DNA from: Planomonospora sp. ID67723
Lineage (GTDB): Bacteria > Actinomycetota > Actinomycetes > Streptosporangiales > Streptosporangiaceae
Assembly: GCF_015711605.1 (NCBI RefSeq)
Contig: NZ_JABTEZ010000001.1
Coordinates: 1,764,001-1,828,000, forward strand
Length of the DNA: 64,000 nt
Direction of reading: 5' to 3'
The notes beneath the pieces were generated by a model, which did no database searches, was not told the origin of the DNA, and saw nothing but the letters and a program-made list of their open reading frames with translations. Numbering within the stretch: the first letter of the stretch is position 1; every line of letters begins with the position of its first letter. The translations under genes and the position numbers were made by a program. Positions 42,194 through 50,380 of the stretch are shown here, piece by piece.

Positions 42194-42898
42194 TCACAGC
42201 CAGTCGTCGATGGAGGCCATGAAGTCGTCGTACAGGTGGCGGTGCACGGTGTGCCCGGCGCCCGTGACGGTCCGGACCTCGAATCCCCTCTCCTTCAGCT
42301 CGGTGGCGAAGTCCGGAGGGACGAGGAAGCTGGGGTCGGCGAGCTGGACCATGGACGGGACCACCGGCTCGGGGGTGAAGTCCAGGCCGCAGAACGGGCC
42401 CAGCGCGAGCGCGGTCCCGGTGTCCCAGTCCTTGAGCATCTCCAGCTCGACGTCGACCTCGTCGGCGGGGAAACCGGGCTGCATGGCCGCGATCTGCTCG
42501 CGGGTGGCCTCCTTGGCCTGGGCGAACATGTCAGTCATCGGCACGCCGTCGAGCACCGGCAGCCGGAAGGCCGGGTCGGAGTAGATCGCCCTGCCGGGCT
42601 TGAGCCGCTCCACCGCGAGGCCGAGCGTCAGGCCGCCCAGTGAGTGGCCGATCGCCAGTTCGGGTGAGGCGGGCACCGATTCCAGCACCGAGTCCGCGAG
42701 CGCCCGGGGGGAGTAGGCCGCGGGATCCGCGCCGCGCGGGCTGGCGCCGTGCCCGGGCAGGTCCACCGCGACGACCCGGTAGCCCCGCTCCGCCAGCACC
42801 GGGCCCACCCGCCACCAGCACAGGGAACTGGCCATGATGCCGTGGATCAGCACGGCGACCCGGTCGCCCGATCCCCACTCGCGCGTGTTCAGTCTCAT
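42194..42898 (-). CDS. alpha/beta hydrolase
   Basis: A 234-residue alpha/beta hydrolase. VAVLIHGIMASSLCWWRVGPVLAERGYRVVAVDLPGHGASPRG provides the oxyanion HG motif. The nucleophile elbow is AIGHSLGG (Ser at about residue 99). The C-terminal GAGHTVHRHLYDDF carries the catalytic His. ATG 42898 has AGGAG six bases upstream; the much longer upstream frame runs into the MFS gene and is a shadow. It lies 35 bases after the MFS transporter and is probably co-transcribed. The substrate is unknown. Confidence 0.88.
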   Translation of the reverse strand: MRLNTREWGSGDRVAVLIHGIMASSLCWWRVGPVLAERGYRVVAVDLPGHGASPRGADPAAYSPRALADSVLESVPASPELAIGHSLGGLTLGLAVERLKPGRAIYSDPAFRLPVLDGVPMTDMFAQAKEATREQIAAMQPGFPADEVDVELEMLKDWDTGTALALGPFCGLDFTPEPVVPSMVQLADPSFLVPPDFATELKERGFEVRTVTGAGHTVHRHLYDDFMASIDDWL

Positions 42899-42933
42899 CG
42901 GGGACTCCTCTTCATGATGGCTTGACCTGTTTC

Positions 42934-44232
42934 CTATCGGACTGACTTGATCGGGAGTACGGCGACCGCCCCCGCCAGCGAAATGACGATCGCGGCGACC
43001 CAGAGCGCGGCGTAGCCGCCGAAGGCGGTCACGATCGACCCCGCGATGAACGGCGCGATCATCTGCGGGCCGGCGTTGGCGATGTTGAGGATGCCCATGT
43101 CGCGGGCGGCGTCGCCCTTGCTGGGAAGCACCAGGGTGACGATGGCGATGTCCACCGCGCCGTAGGCGCCGAACGCGGCTCCGTGGATGACGCCGTAGAC
43201 CAGCATCGAGGTCATGCTGGGCCAGAGCAGCGGGAGCAGCATCGAGACGGCGGTCACCAGGCCCGCGACGGTCACGACCAGTTTGCGGCGGTTCAGCCGG
43301 TCCGAGAGGGGACCGCAGACGACCGCCGCGACCATCGCGGCCAGGGTGGAGACGATGGTGACCGTCGCGACGGCCTGCGGGGCCTCCTCCTTGGGCAGTC
43401 CGATGTAGTCCTGGAAGATGAACAGGGTGAACAGCATCACCATGAAGTAGCCGAGGATCATCAGGGCGCGGCCGAGGAAGACCCACATGAAGTCGCGGTG
43501 CCCGAGCGCCGAGACGAAGTCCCCGAGCGAGGTGGCGAAGGAGACCTTGGGCCGCTCGGCGACCTCGTACTCACCCGGGCGGGGGTCGTGGGTGAGGGAG
43601 ACGACCAGGAGCGCGCCGAGCACCACGGCCGAGCCGAAGACCAGGTAGCCGAGGGAGATGCTGGCCACGAAGAACGCCGCGACCTGGGTGCCGACCATGA
43701 TGCCGACGGAGGTGGCCACGGAGATGACCGCCGAGGCGGTGCCCCGCCGCTCCTCCGGGACCCGGTCGGGGACGATCGCGGTCAGCGCGGCCTGGTAGAG
43801 GTTCATCATCGCCTGGGCCAGCGACCAGCCGAGCAGGATCATCGGGATGGTCGAGACCTGGCTCATCAGCAGCATGGTGGCCAGGGCGGCGACGGCCCCG
43901 CCGAGGATCCACGGGTTGCGCCGCCCCCACCGGGAGTGGGTCCGGTCCGAGAGCATGCCGCCGATCGGGTTGAAGACCGTGGCGAAGATGGCGCTGACCC
44001 CGGCGACCATGGCGACGTTGGAGACCTTGTTCGCCGGGTCGATCTCGGCGATCTGGGTCTGCACGAGCAGGCCGCCGACGCCGAGGTAGAGGGCGAACAT
44101 GGCGGCGTTGGAGACGCCCAGGACGGTCAGGAGCTTGGGCAGGCCGTCCTTGCGGGCCTGGGCGGGGGGAGTGCGGAGGGCGCTCATGCGCGGCTCGTCG
44201 GCATCGTGAGGGAATCCTTTCGCGCTGTTCAC
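42934..44232 (-). CDS. MFS transporter (SLC45-like/GPH-type)
   Basis: A 432-residue membrane protein with about 12 hydrophobic segments. The cytoplasmic loop GGMLSDRTHSRWGRRNPWILGG (about 90-111) is an MFS signature typical of sugar/cation symporter-like and SLC45-like families. The repeat-half counterpart is CGPLSDRLNRRKLVVT. The start is uncertain: GTG 44232 or ATG 44187, neither with a strong ribosome-binding site. A TTATACGTATAA palindrome lies 20 bases upstream and resembles the TetR half-sites found 650 bases away. The substrate is unknown. Confidence 0.87.
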   Translation of the reverse strand: MNSAKGFPHDADEPRMSALRTPPAQARKDGLPKLLTVLGVSNAAMFALYLGVGGLLVQTQIAEIDPANKVSNVAMVAGVSAIFATVFNPIGGMLSDRTHSRWGRRNPWILGGAVAALATMLLMSQVSTIPMILLGWSLAQAMMNLYQAALTAIVPDRVPEERRGTASAVISVATSVGIMVGTQVAAFFVASISLGYLVFGSAVVLGALLVVSLTHDPRPGEYEVAERPKVSFATSLGDFVSALGHRDFMWVFLGRALMILGYFMVMLFTLFIFQDYIGLPKEEAPQAVATVTIVSTLAAMVAAVVCGPLSDRLNRRKLVVTVAGLVTAVSMLLPLLWPSMTSMLVYGVIHGAAFGAYGAVDIAIVTLVLPSKGDAARDMGILNIANAGPQMIAPFIAGSIVTAFGGYAALWVAAIVISLAGAVAVLPIKSVR

Positions 44233-44250
44233 AGGGGGGCGACGCGATGG

Positions 44251-44262
44251 TTATACGTATAA
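44251..44262. promoter_or_regulatory. TTATACGTATAA palindrome upstream of MFS gene
   Basis: A perfect 12-bp palindrome built from the same half-sites (TATACG/CGTATA) as the two TetR operator candidates at 44912-44961, but without the 4-base spacer. It may place the MFS-hydrolase pair under the same TetR regulator. Confidence 0.5.
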
Positions 44263-44403
44263 GCAGTTGATAGCATCCGGTGAACCGGGACGACAAGAGC
44301 AAGATTCTGTAACGGCGCCGGCGGCGCGGCGGGCGGCAACCGGACGTCGCGCCGCCATCCCGCCGCACCCGGCCGCCGCGGCCGCTTCGCGGGATCGTTC
44401 TTT

Positions 44404-44910
44404 CTATGCGCGGGGAGGGTCGATCGCTACCCGGGCCGCGGCGTCGCGGAGCAGCCCGGGCGCCAGCCGGCGATGGACGACGGCCAGCGGAGGCCACACG
44501 CCACGGCCCAGGCGCCGGTCATAGTGCAGGAAGGTCGCCAGCGACACCCGCCCCTCGGCTGTCTGGACCAGGAGGTTGCCGGTCAGGAACCAGGATGCCG
44601 CCTCGAGCCGGATCCAATCGTCGCCGCGGGCGCCGATCCGCCATCCGGCCACGGTGGCCGGCGACCGCCCCGGGCTGAGCCGGAGGCCGAGGAGGCCGCG
44701 CCAGATCAGCAGCTCCGCAGCACTGGGGACGTCGCCGAACATCGCCCGGGCCCACCGCTCCGGTGGCGCGTCCGCGTCGGTGGAGAGGGTGAACCGGTCG
44801 GCGTAGTCGATGTCGGGCAACGAGCTGAGCGCGCGGACCGACTCGGGGACGGCGGAGGCCCCTATGGCGCTGTCAATGAAACCGACGGACACGTCACTGT
44901 CTCCGTTCAT
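44404..44910 (-). CDS. DUF2867 family protein
   Basis: A 168-residue protein with the DUF2867 pattern: LPDIDYADRFTLSTDA, WARAMFGDVPSAAELLIWRGLLGLRL, WLRLEAAS-like segment WIRLEAASWFLTGNLLVQ, and YDRRLGRGVWPPLAVVHRRLAPGLLRDAA. It may bind a small hydrophobic ligand, but the function is unknown. ATG 44910 lacks a ribosome-binding site and starts only two bases from an operator candidate, suggesting a leaderless message. It is divergent from, and probably repressed by, the TetR protein. Confidence 0.8.
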   Translation of the reverse strand: MNGDSDVSVGFIDSAIGASAVPESVRALSSLPDIDYADRFTLSTDADAPPERWARAMFGDVPSAAELLIWRGLLGLRLSPGRSPATVAGWRIGARGDDWIRLEAASWFLTGNLLVQTAEGRVSLATFLHYDRRLGRGVWPPLAVVHRRLAPGLLRDAAARVAIDPPRA

Positions 44911-44911
44911 G

Positions 44912-44961
44912 TATACGATGCCGTATAAAACCAGGCTAGACCATTTATACGGTGGCGTATA
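44912..44961. promoter_or_regulatory. paired TetR operators TATACG-N4-CGTATA
   Basis: Two identical dyads, TATACG-atgc-CGTATA (44912-44927) and TATACG-gtgg-CGTATA (44946-44961), start 34 bases apart in the 67-base divergent region between DUF2867 and tetR. One flanks each start. Symmetry and position make them convincing autoregulatory sites. Confidence 0.82.
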
Positions 44962-44977
44962 TAAGGAGATGGGGCAC

Positions 44978-45556
44978 ATGGCGGGCCTGACGCGCACGCC
45001 GCGTGACAGGTGGGTCGAGGAAGGGCTGCAGGCGCTGGCCGCCGGCGGCCCGGACGCCGTCCGCATCGAGGCGCTGGCGAAGAGGCTCGGCGTCACGAAA
45101 GGCGGGTTCTACGGGTTCTTCGCCGACCGTGACGCGTTGCTGGAGGCGATGCTGGAGGTCTGGGAGCGCGAGAGCACCGACGAGGTGATCGACCGCATCG
45201 AGCGCGAGGGCGGCGATGCGAAGACCAAGATCCAGCGGGCGGGCGTGCTCACCTTCTCCAGCGATCGCCTGCTCCCGATCGACCTGGCGATCCGTGACTG
45301 GGCGCGGCGCGACGAGGCGGTCGCCGAGCGCCTGCGGCGGGTGGACAACCGGCGCATGGTCCTGCTGCGAGAGATGATCGGCACCTTCTGTCCCGATGAC
45401 GACGAAGTCGAGGCCCGTAGCCTGCTCGCCTTCTGCGTAGCGATCGGCGAGCACTTCCTCGCCGCCGACCACGGTGACCGCACCCGAGCCCAGGTCCTCG
45501 CCCGCGCTGCCGACCTGCTGCTCGACCGTCCCGCAAAAACCACGGCCACGGAGTAG
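44978..45556 (+). CDS. TetR-family transcriptional regulator
   Basis: A 192-residue regulator. The N-terminal helix-turn-helix is GPDAVRIEALAKRLGVTKGGFYGFFADRDALLEAML (about 27-62), with a ligand-binding domain behind it. ATG 44978 has AAGGAG ten bases upstream, immediately after operator 2. It likely controls the divergent DUF2867 gene and itself. Confidence 0.92.
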   Translation: MAGLTRTPRDRWVEEGLQALAAGGPDAVRIEALAKRLGVTKGGFYGFFADRDALLEAMLEVWERESTDEVIDRIEREGGDAKTKIQRAGVLTFSSDRLLPIDLAIRDWARRDEAVAERLRRVDNRRMVLLREMIGTFCPDDDEVEARSLLAFCVAIGEHFLAADHGDRTRAQVLARAADLLLDRPAKTTATE

Positions 45557-45674
45557 CGCGGCGACGGCACCTGGGCCGGTCGTCGGACGGTGTCCGAGCG
45601 GCGCCCCCCGGACGCGTCCGAGCCGTCGGGCCGCCGTGAGGCGTACGCCGCCCGCACAGCACAGAATGGGAGCG

Positions 45675-46682
45675 ATGAACGCCAACCCCTCCACGCGGCC
45701 CCCCACCAGCCTCGACGTCGCCCGGCTGGCCGGGGTCTCCCAGGCGACGGTCTCCTACGTCCTCACCGACCGGCCGGGCGCGAGGATCAGCGACGAGACC
45801 CGGGCACGCGTGCGTCAGGCCGCGGAGCAGCTCGGATACGTCCCGCACGCCGGGGCGCGGACGCTGCGAACCGGGCGGAGCGGGCTGGTCGTGATCTCCA
45901 TGGAGGACCTTCCGTACGGCCCGCTGGCCGTCGGCGTCCTGGAGGAGCTCGACCGGGAGCTCTCCCAGCGCGGCTACACCCTGGTGCAGTACGGCGCCCG
46001 CCGTCTGAGGGGCGTGCCCGCCGCCCGTGCCTGGGCCGAGCTGCGGCCGGTCGCGGTGCTGGCCGGGGCCGGAAAACTCAGCCGCCAGGCCGTGGACGTG
46101 TTGCGCTCGGCCGGGGTCAGAGCGGTCGTCGCCATCGGGAACCGGCCCTCGGCCCTGGTCCCGAGCGTCGTGCTCGACCACGTCCTGCTGGGGGAGGTGG
46201 CGGCCGGGCATCTCATCGACCGCGGCTGCCGCACGCTCGCCGCGATCGTTCCCACCGAGATCGGCCTGCGCGAGATGGGCGAGCATCGGCTGGCCGGGGT
46301 CCTGCAGGCCGCGCAGGCCCGCGGGGTCCCGGTGACCAGGGCCGACCTCCCCTTCCACGAGGACGGCGCCGCCGCCCTGCTCGACCTGTGGCGGGACGTG
46401 GACGGCGTGTTCGCCTACAACGACGAATACGCCATGCTGCTGATGGCCGTGCTGCGCGACGCGGGGCTGGCGGTCCCCGACGACCTTCGAATCGTCGGCT
46501 GCGACGACCTGCCGCTGGCGGCGCTGTTGCGCCCGAGGCTGACCACGGTCAGGATCGACGTCTCCATGATGCCGTCGATGCTCGTGCGGCGGCTTGAGGA
46601 GCTCATGGAGGCCGACGGCTCCACGGAGCCGGGCCGGATCGATCCGTGGACCGCCACCCTGGTCGTCCGCGAGTCGTCCTGA
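45675..46682 (+). CDS. LacI-family transcriptional regulator
   Basis: A 335-residue regulator. The helix-turn-helix and hinge are TSLDVARLAGVSQATVSYVLTDRPGARISDETRARVRQAAEQLGYVPHAGAR. The periplasmic-binding-protein-like sensor has VFAYNDEYAMLLMAVLRDAGLAVPDDLRIVGCDDLPLAALLRPRLTTVRID. ATG 45675 follows GGGAG closely; ATG 45666 is an alternative. No sugar-uptake or glycosidase gene adjoins it, so its target lies elsewhere or in a neighbour not obviously sugar-related. Confidence 0.9.
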   Translation: MNANPSTRPPTSLDVARLAGVSQATVSYVLTDRPGARISDETRARVRQAAEQLGYVPHAGARTLRTGRSGLVVISMEDLPYGPLAVGVLEELDRELSQRGYTLVQYGARRLRGVPAARAWAELRPVAVLAGAGKLSRQAVDVLRSAGVRAVVAIGNRPSALVPSVVLDHVLLGEVAAGHLIDRGCRTLAAIVPTEIGLREMGEHRLAGVLQAAQARGVPVTRADLPFHEDGAAALLDLWRDVDGVFAYNDEYAMLLMAVLRDAGLAVPDDLRIVGCDDLPLAALLRPRLTTVRIDVSMMPSMLVRRLEELMEADGSTEPGRIDPWTATLVVRESS

Positions 46683-46719
46683 GCCGGACTCCGGGCCCCG
46701 AGGTGACCGGTCGCCGGGC

Positions 46720-47463
46720 TCAGCTCAGCGGGTGCCGTACCCAGACGTTGGGCTCCACGTAGACGGCGTGGTCCTGCTCGACGTCCACGTGGACCGGGCA
46801 GAGGCCCTTGGGCACCTCGACCCGTCCACTCGTGTCGAAGGGCAGCCCGGTCCACTCCCGCCACTCGGCGAGCGTGCCGGAGATCGTCATCGACCGCGGC
46901 GCCACCTTCACGATCGTGCCGCCGGCCCGGACGTGCACGCGCAGCCACGGATCGGCGGGGAGTCCGTCCGGCCGGGTCCGGAAGGCGTACTCCGCCATCG
47001 GGGTGCGCGGCTCCAGGTGCTTGGCGTTCGGCCGTACCGGGGCCAGCAGCTCGGTGAACCCGAGCCGGGCCGCGTTGTCCCGCAGCGCGCCCAGCATGAC
47101 GGGTGACAGGCCCGTGCCCAGGAGATCGGTCCGGACGGTGATCTCCAGTGCGGTGACCCGGTCGGCCTTCACCCCCGTCTGCCGGGCGTCCCAGGCCCAC
47201 AGGATGGCGCTGTCCCAGCCGCCGTCCGGCAGCTCGTCGCGCGTCCAGGTGAAGGGCACGCTGAAGGCCTTGGCGACCGGTGTGCCGGGGTCGGCGTCGT
47301 CGTCGGCGACCAGGACGAACTCCGGGTAGGCCTCGGCGCAGACGTCGTAGAACAGAGCCGCCATCGGGTCGTGGAACATGAACTCCGGCCAGGAGTTCTC
47401 CATCGCCCACATGGCACCGACGAGCTCCGGGCGTTCGGCGAGGGTGGTGATGCGCAGGGCCAT
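46720..47463 (-). CDS. GNAT-like acetyltransferase
   Basis: A 247-residue protein. The GNAT-type region is ALEITVRTDLLGTGLSPVMLGALRDNAARLGFTELLAPVRPNAKH (about 100-145), with LxxGLS in place of the usual RGxG/A acetyl-CoA loop. The C-terminal half (PWLRVHVRAGGTIVKVAPRSMTI, WREWTGLPFD) is shared by actinobacterial homologues. ATG 47463 has GGGAGGA seven bases upstream. The substrate is unknown. Confidence 0.8.
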   Translation of the reverse strand: MALRITTLAERPELVGAMWAMENSWPEFMFHDPMAALFYDVCAEAYPEFVLVADDDADPGTPVAKAFSVPFTWTRDELPDGGWDSAILWAWDARQTGVKADRVTALEITVRTDLLGTGLSPVMLGALRDNAARLGFTELLAPVRPNAKHLEPRTPMAEYAFRTRPDGLPADPWLRVHVRAGGTIVKVAPRSMTISGTLAEWREWTGLPFDTSGRVEVPKGLCPVHVDVEQDHAVYVEPNVWVRHPLS

Positions 47464-47521
47464 GCGGGAATCCTCCCAGCCCGACCTCGCGTATTTCGAC
47501 CGGTTTTGGCTCGCGCCCCCC

Positions 47522-48622
47522 TCACGCCTCGGTCAGGGTGAAGGGGGCGCTCGCCCGGACCGTGCCGTTGACGATGATCTCCAGGACGCGCGGGCCGGGC
47601 GGCTCGGTCCTGGTGGTCACCGGCCGGAACGAGTGGGACTTGCTCACCGTGAGGACCTGGCCGGCGACCTCGGCGCTGCGCTCGCCGAGATGGAAGACCC
47701 GCCGCGAGCCGTCGCGCCGGACGGCGTACTTGAGCACGAGCGGGCCGGGGGACCCCGCGGAGACCGTGACCGTGAACCGGAGGCGGTCGCCGACGGCCAC
47801 CCGCTCGCCGTCGAGCACCAGCGCCTCGACCGACCCGCCGCCCGGGGTGACGCCGACCAGCTCCAGGCCGCCGGGGTGTCCGGCGCGCAGCAGGCCGCGC
47901 ACCGCGTGGCGCAGCACCTTCTCGACGTGGGAGCCTCCCTCGGACCGCCAGCGGCCGAGCAGCTCGACCGCCACGCCGGGGTGGTCCTTGGCGAGGTCGT
48001 TGACGTGGTTGGCGACCGAGCGGCGGACGTATTCGCTGGGGTCGTCGCGGAGGCGGTCGAGGATCGGCAGGGTCGGGCCGGGCTCCATCAGCCAGCGCAC
48101 CCGCGAGCCCCACGGCAGCCGGGGGCGCGAACCCTCGGAGGCCAGCCGCCGCAGGTGCTCGTCGGGGGACTCCGCCCAGCCGTACATGACCTTCAACGCG
48201 TCGTCCCGGTAGCGGTCGAGGTAGGGCCGGACCGCGAACTCCCCCGTGGCGTACGGCGTGAGCGCGGCGAGCGCCGCCATCGCCTCGTCGAGGTGGTCGA
48301 GCCCGCGCAGGCCGACGTACTCGGTGGCGGGCCAGCCGCTCCACATGTCCAGCCGGGCGTGGGACGCGGCCTCCCGCAGGACCTCCGCGGCCCGGGGGAA
48401 CGGCAGCGCCAGCCCGGCGTCGAGCGCCCGCGCGACGTGCCGGACGCGGTCCTTCAGCTCCAGGCCGTCCAGACCGGCGCATGCCTCGGCGACGAAGCGG
48501 TCGCGCGGGAACGGGGCCCAGGCCGTGGCCACCCCGTCGGCGAGCACGCGCACGGAACCGGTGTCGATCAGCTCTTTGAGAGGTTGCGCCATGGCGGGCA
48601 CGGTGTCAGATCCCACCGACAT
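47522..48622 (-). CDS. HEAT-repeat protein, DNA alkylation repair (AlkD)-like
   Basis: A 366-residue protein whose first 230 residues form an alpha-helical HEAT-like array (LDAGLALPFPRAAEVLREAA; WLMEPGPTLPILDRLRDDPSEYVRRSVANHVNDLAKDHP; VEKVLRHAVRGLLRAGHPGGLEL). This is typical of AlkC/AlkD-type DNA alkylation repair proteins. A C-terminal beta-rich domain (DRLRFTVTVSAGSPGPLVLKYAVRRDG) is also found in AlkC-like members. ATG 48622 gives the full N-terminus; ATG 48592 is possible. Base-excision activity is inferred from family only. Confidence 0.75.
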   Translation of the reverse strand: MSVGSDTVPAMAQPLKELIDTGSVRVLADGVATAWAPFPRDRFVAEACAGLDGLELKDRVRHVARALDAGLALPFPRAAEVLREAASHARLDMWSGWPATEYVGLRGLDHLDEAMAALAALTPYATGEFAVRPYLDRYRDDALKVMYGWAESPDEHLRRLASEGSRPRLPWGSRVRWLMEPGPTLPILDRLRDDPSEYVRRSVANHVNDLAKDHPGVAVELLGRWRSEGGSHVEKVLRHAVRGLLRAGHPGGLELVGVTPGGGSVEALVLDGERVAVGDRLRFTVTVSAGSPGPLVLKYAVRRDGSRRVFHLGERSAEVAGQVLTVSKSHSFRPVTTRTEPPGPRVLEIIVNGTVRASAPFTLTEA

Positions 48623-48877
48623 TTCCGCCAGCCGTCCCGGACCGTCCCCGGCCCGCCGTGAGCGTCACGGGCCTCTACGGGCCTTCATCCAGCCGGGGCC
48701 GGAGCCCCGTCCGGTCGGCGGCCCTCCTGACGGGTGCGCCCGACCGGCCGGGCCGGTGACGCCGTACCGCCCGCCGTGAGCGGGAAGGGGCGGTCCGGCG
48801 TCACCGGGTCAGAACGGTGATGTGAGCGTTAACATCCTGCCGGTCAACACTCCCGTGGAAGGAATCCGCTCACCGCC

Positions 48878-50191
48878 CTAGCGGTAGGCGACGTCGGAGG
48901 CGGTGTACCGGCAGCTCACGCCGTCGGGGCCGCTCCCGGTCTTGCTCGGCTCGCCGCTGGTGACGCCCTTGTACCTGTCGCAGATCGAGATCTTCCTGCC
49001 GGAGTCGCCGACGATCGTGATCGCCGACAGCTTCGCGGTGTCACCGTAGTTCGGGTTGATCCCGACCAGGGACTTGGCGGGGGCGGTCACCTGCACGTTG
49101 GAGACCACGACGTGGCGCGCGTACTGCTTGGAGCAGTTGCCGCAGGAGCGGTAGAGCTTGCCGAAGTTCTCCACCCGCAGGTTCTTCAGCACCATCGTGC
49201 CGGGGCCGTTGTGCTGGAAGACCTTGTCGGAGGCGGCCCGGGCCCCGCCGCCGTCGATGGTCATGGTCTGGGCGGCCGAGGTGCCCTTGAAGGTGGCGGC
49301 GTCCTCGCCGACGTCCTCCCACCAGACGTTCTTCAGGGTGCAGGTGCCGACGCAGTGGACGCCGTCGGCCCCGGGCGAGCCGATGATCACGTTCTGCAGG
49401 ACGGCGCCGTCGGCCAGCTTGAAGAGCGGGGCCTGGCCCTCGTTCTGGCCGTCGCCGCCCAGTGCGCCGGAGCCGTAGAAGCGCTTCATGCCGCCGTCGC
49501 GCAGGCCGCTGACGGCGATGGTCTCGGTGACCGGCTGCTGCCCGTTCGCGGTGGGCCAGCCGGGGAGCGGCGAGGTGGTGGCCGTGGGGGCGGGCGTGGG
49601 CTTGGCGGTAGCGGTCGGGGCGGGCGTGGGCTTGGCGGTGGCCGTCGGAGCGGGCGCCGGGGCGGACCCGGCGGCCTTCAGCGTCCAGCGCTTGCCGGCC
49701 GCGGCGTCGCAGGAGTTCTGCTGCACCGCGGCCCCGGCGGCGGTGGAGCCGTCCTTGACGTTGAGGCACTTGCCGCTGCCGAGGTTGACGACGCGGTAGG
49801 CCGATCCGCTCACGAGGTCGAGCCGCCAGGTGTGGAACGCGCCGGTCGCGCACGCCTGCTGGACCACGGCCTTGCCCGCGGAGGCGCCGGCGTCCTTGAT
49901 GGTGGCGCACTTGCCGCTGTGGGAGGCGGTCAGGCGCTGACCGCCGGAGACGTTCGAGAGCGTCCAGGTCTGGTTGGTCCCGCCGTTGCAGGCGTGCTGC
50001 GCCAGCTGCGCGCCGTCGGCGGTGCTCTTGCCGGGCACGTCGAGACACAGGCCGCTGGCCGCGTTGACCAGGACGTAGGCCCCGGCGGCGGGAGCGGACG
50101 CGGACGCCGCGGGGGTCGCGGTCCCGGCGACGGCGGCGAGGGTCGCGACGGCGCATGCTGCGATGCGCAGCGTGCGGGTGGTGGGTAACAC
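48878..50191 (-). CDS. secreted PL3-type pectate lyase with N-terminal ricin-type lectin domain
   Basis: A 437-residue extracellular enzyme. A signal peptide is followed by a ricin B-type trefoil (residues about 36-172: AYVLVNAASGLCLDVPGKST, NQTWTL, GSAYRVVNLGSGKCLNVKDG, RWTL). A linker repeats KPTPAPTAT. A family 3 pectate lyase follows, with GQAPLFKLADGAVLQNVIIGSPGADGVHC, LKNVWWEDVGEDAATF and YARHVVVSNVQV. GTG 50191 follows AAGGAG by six bases. It cleaves polygalacturonate by beta-elimination, consistent with a plant-litter lifestyle. The promoter is AT-rich. Confidence 0.92.
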   Translation of the reverse strand: MLPTTRTLRIAACAVATLAAVAGTATPAASASAPAAGAYVLVNAASGLCLDVPGKSTADGAQLAQHACNGGTNQTWTLSNVSGGQRLTASHSGKCATIKDAGASAGKAVVQQACATGAFHTWRLDLVSGSAYRVVNLGSGKCLNVKDGSTAAGAAVQQNSCDAAAGKRWTLKAAGSAPAPAPTATAKPTPAPTATAKPTPAPTATTSPLPGWPTANGQQPVTETIAVSGLRDGGMKRFYGSGALGGDGQNEGQAPLFKLADGAVLQNVIIGSPGADGVHCVGTCTLKNVWWEDVGEDAATFKGTSAAQTMTIDGGGARAASDKVFQHNGPGTMVLKNLRVENFGKLYRSCGNCSKQYARHVVVSNVQVTAPAKSLVGINPNYGDTAKLSAITIVGDSGRKISICDRYKGVTSGEPSKTGSGPDGVSCRYTASDVAYR

Positions 50192-50380
50192 CGTTTTCTC
50201 CTTTTCGGTTATACTGTTAACTTTGTTTAATTATGGCCAAAATGGCTGACAGTCACCTTAGGGCAAAGTCATCGCCGCGGCAGGGGCGGCGGAGAAGCCG
50301 TCCGCCCCTTCCGCACCGGCCGGGAGTCCGGCGGGCCTGCGGCCGATCATGCAGGTCCGTCCTGGGATAGCGTCGGCCGT

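Noticed and set aside
48623-48877. Possible small gene upstream of the HEAT-repeat gene
   Set aside because: Frames here are short, Pro/Arg-rich and lack ribosome-binding sites; treated as promoter and 3' region.
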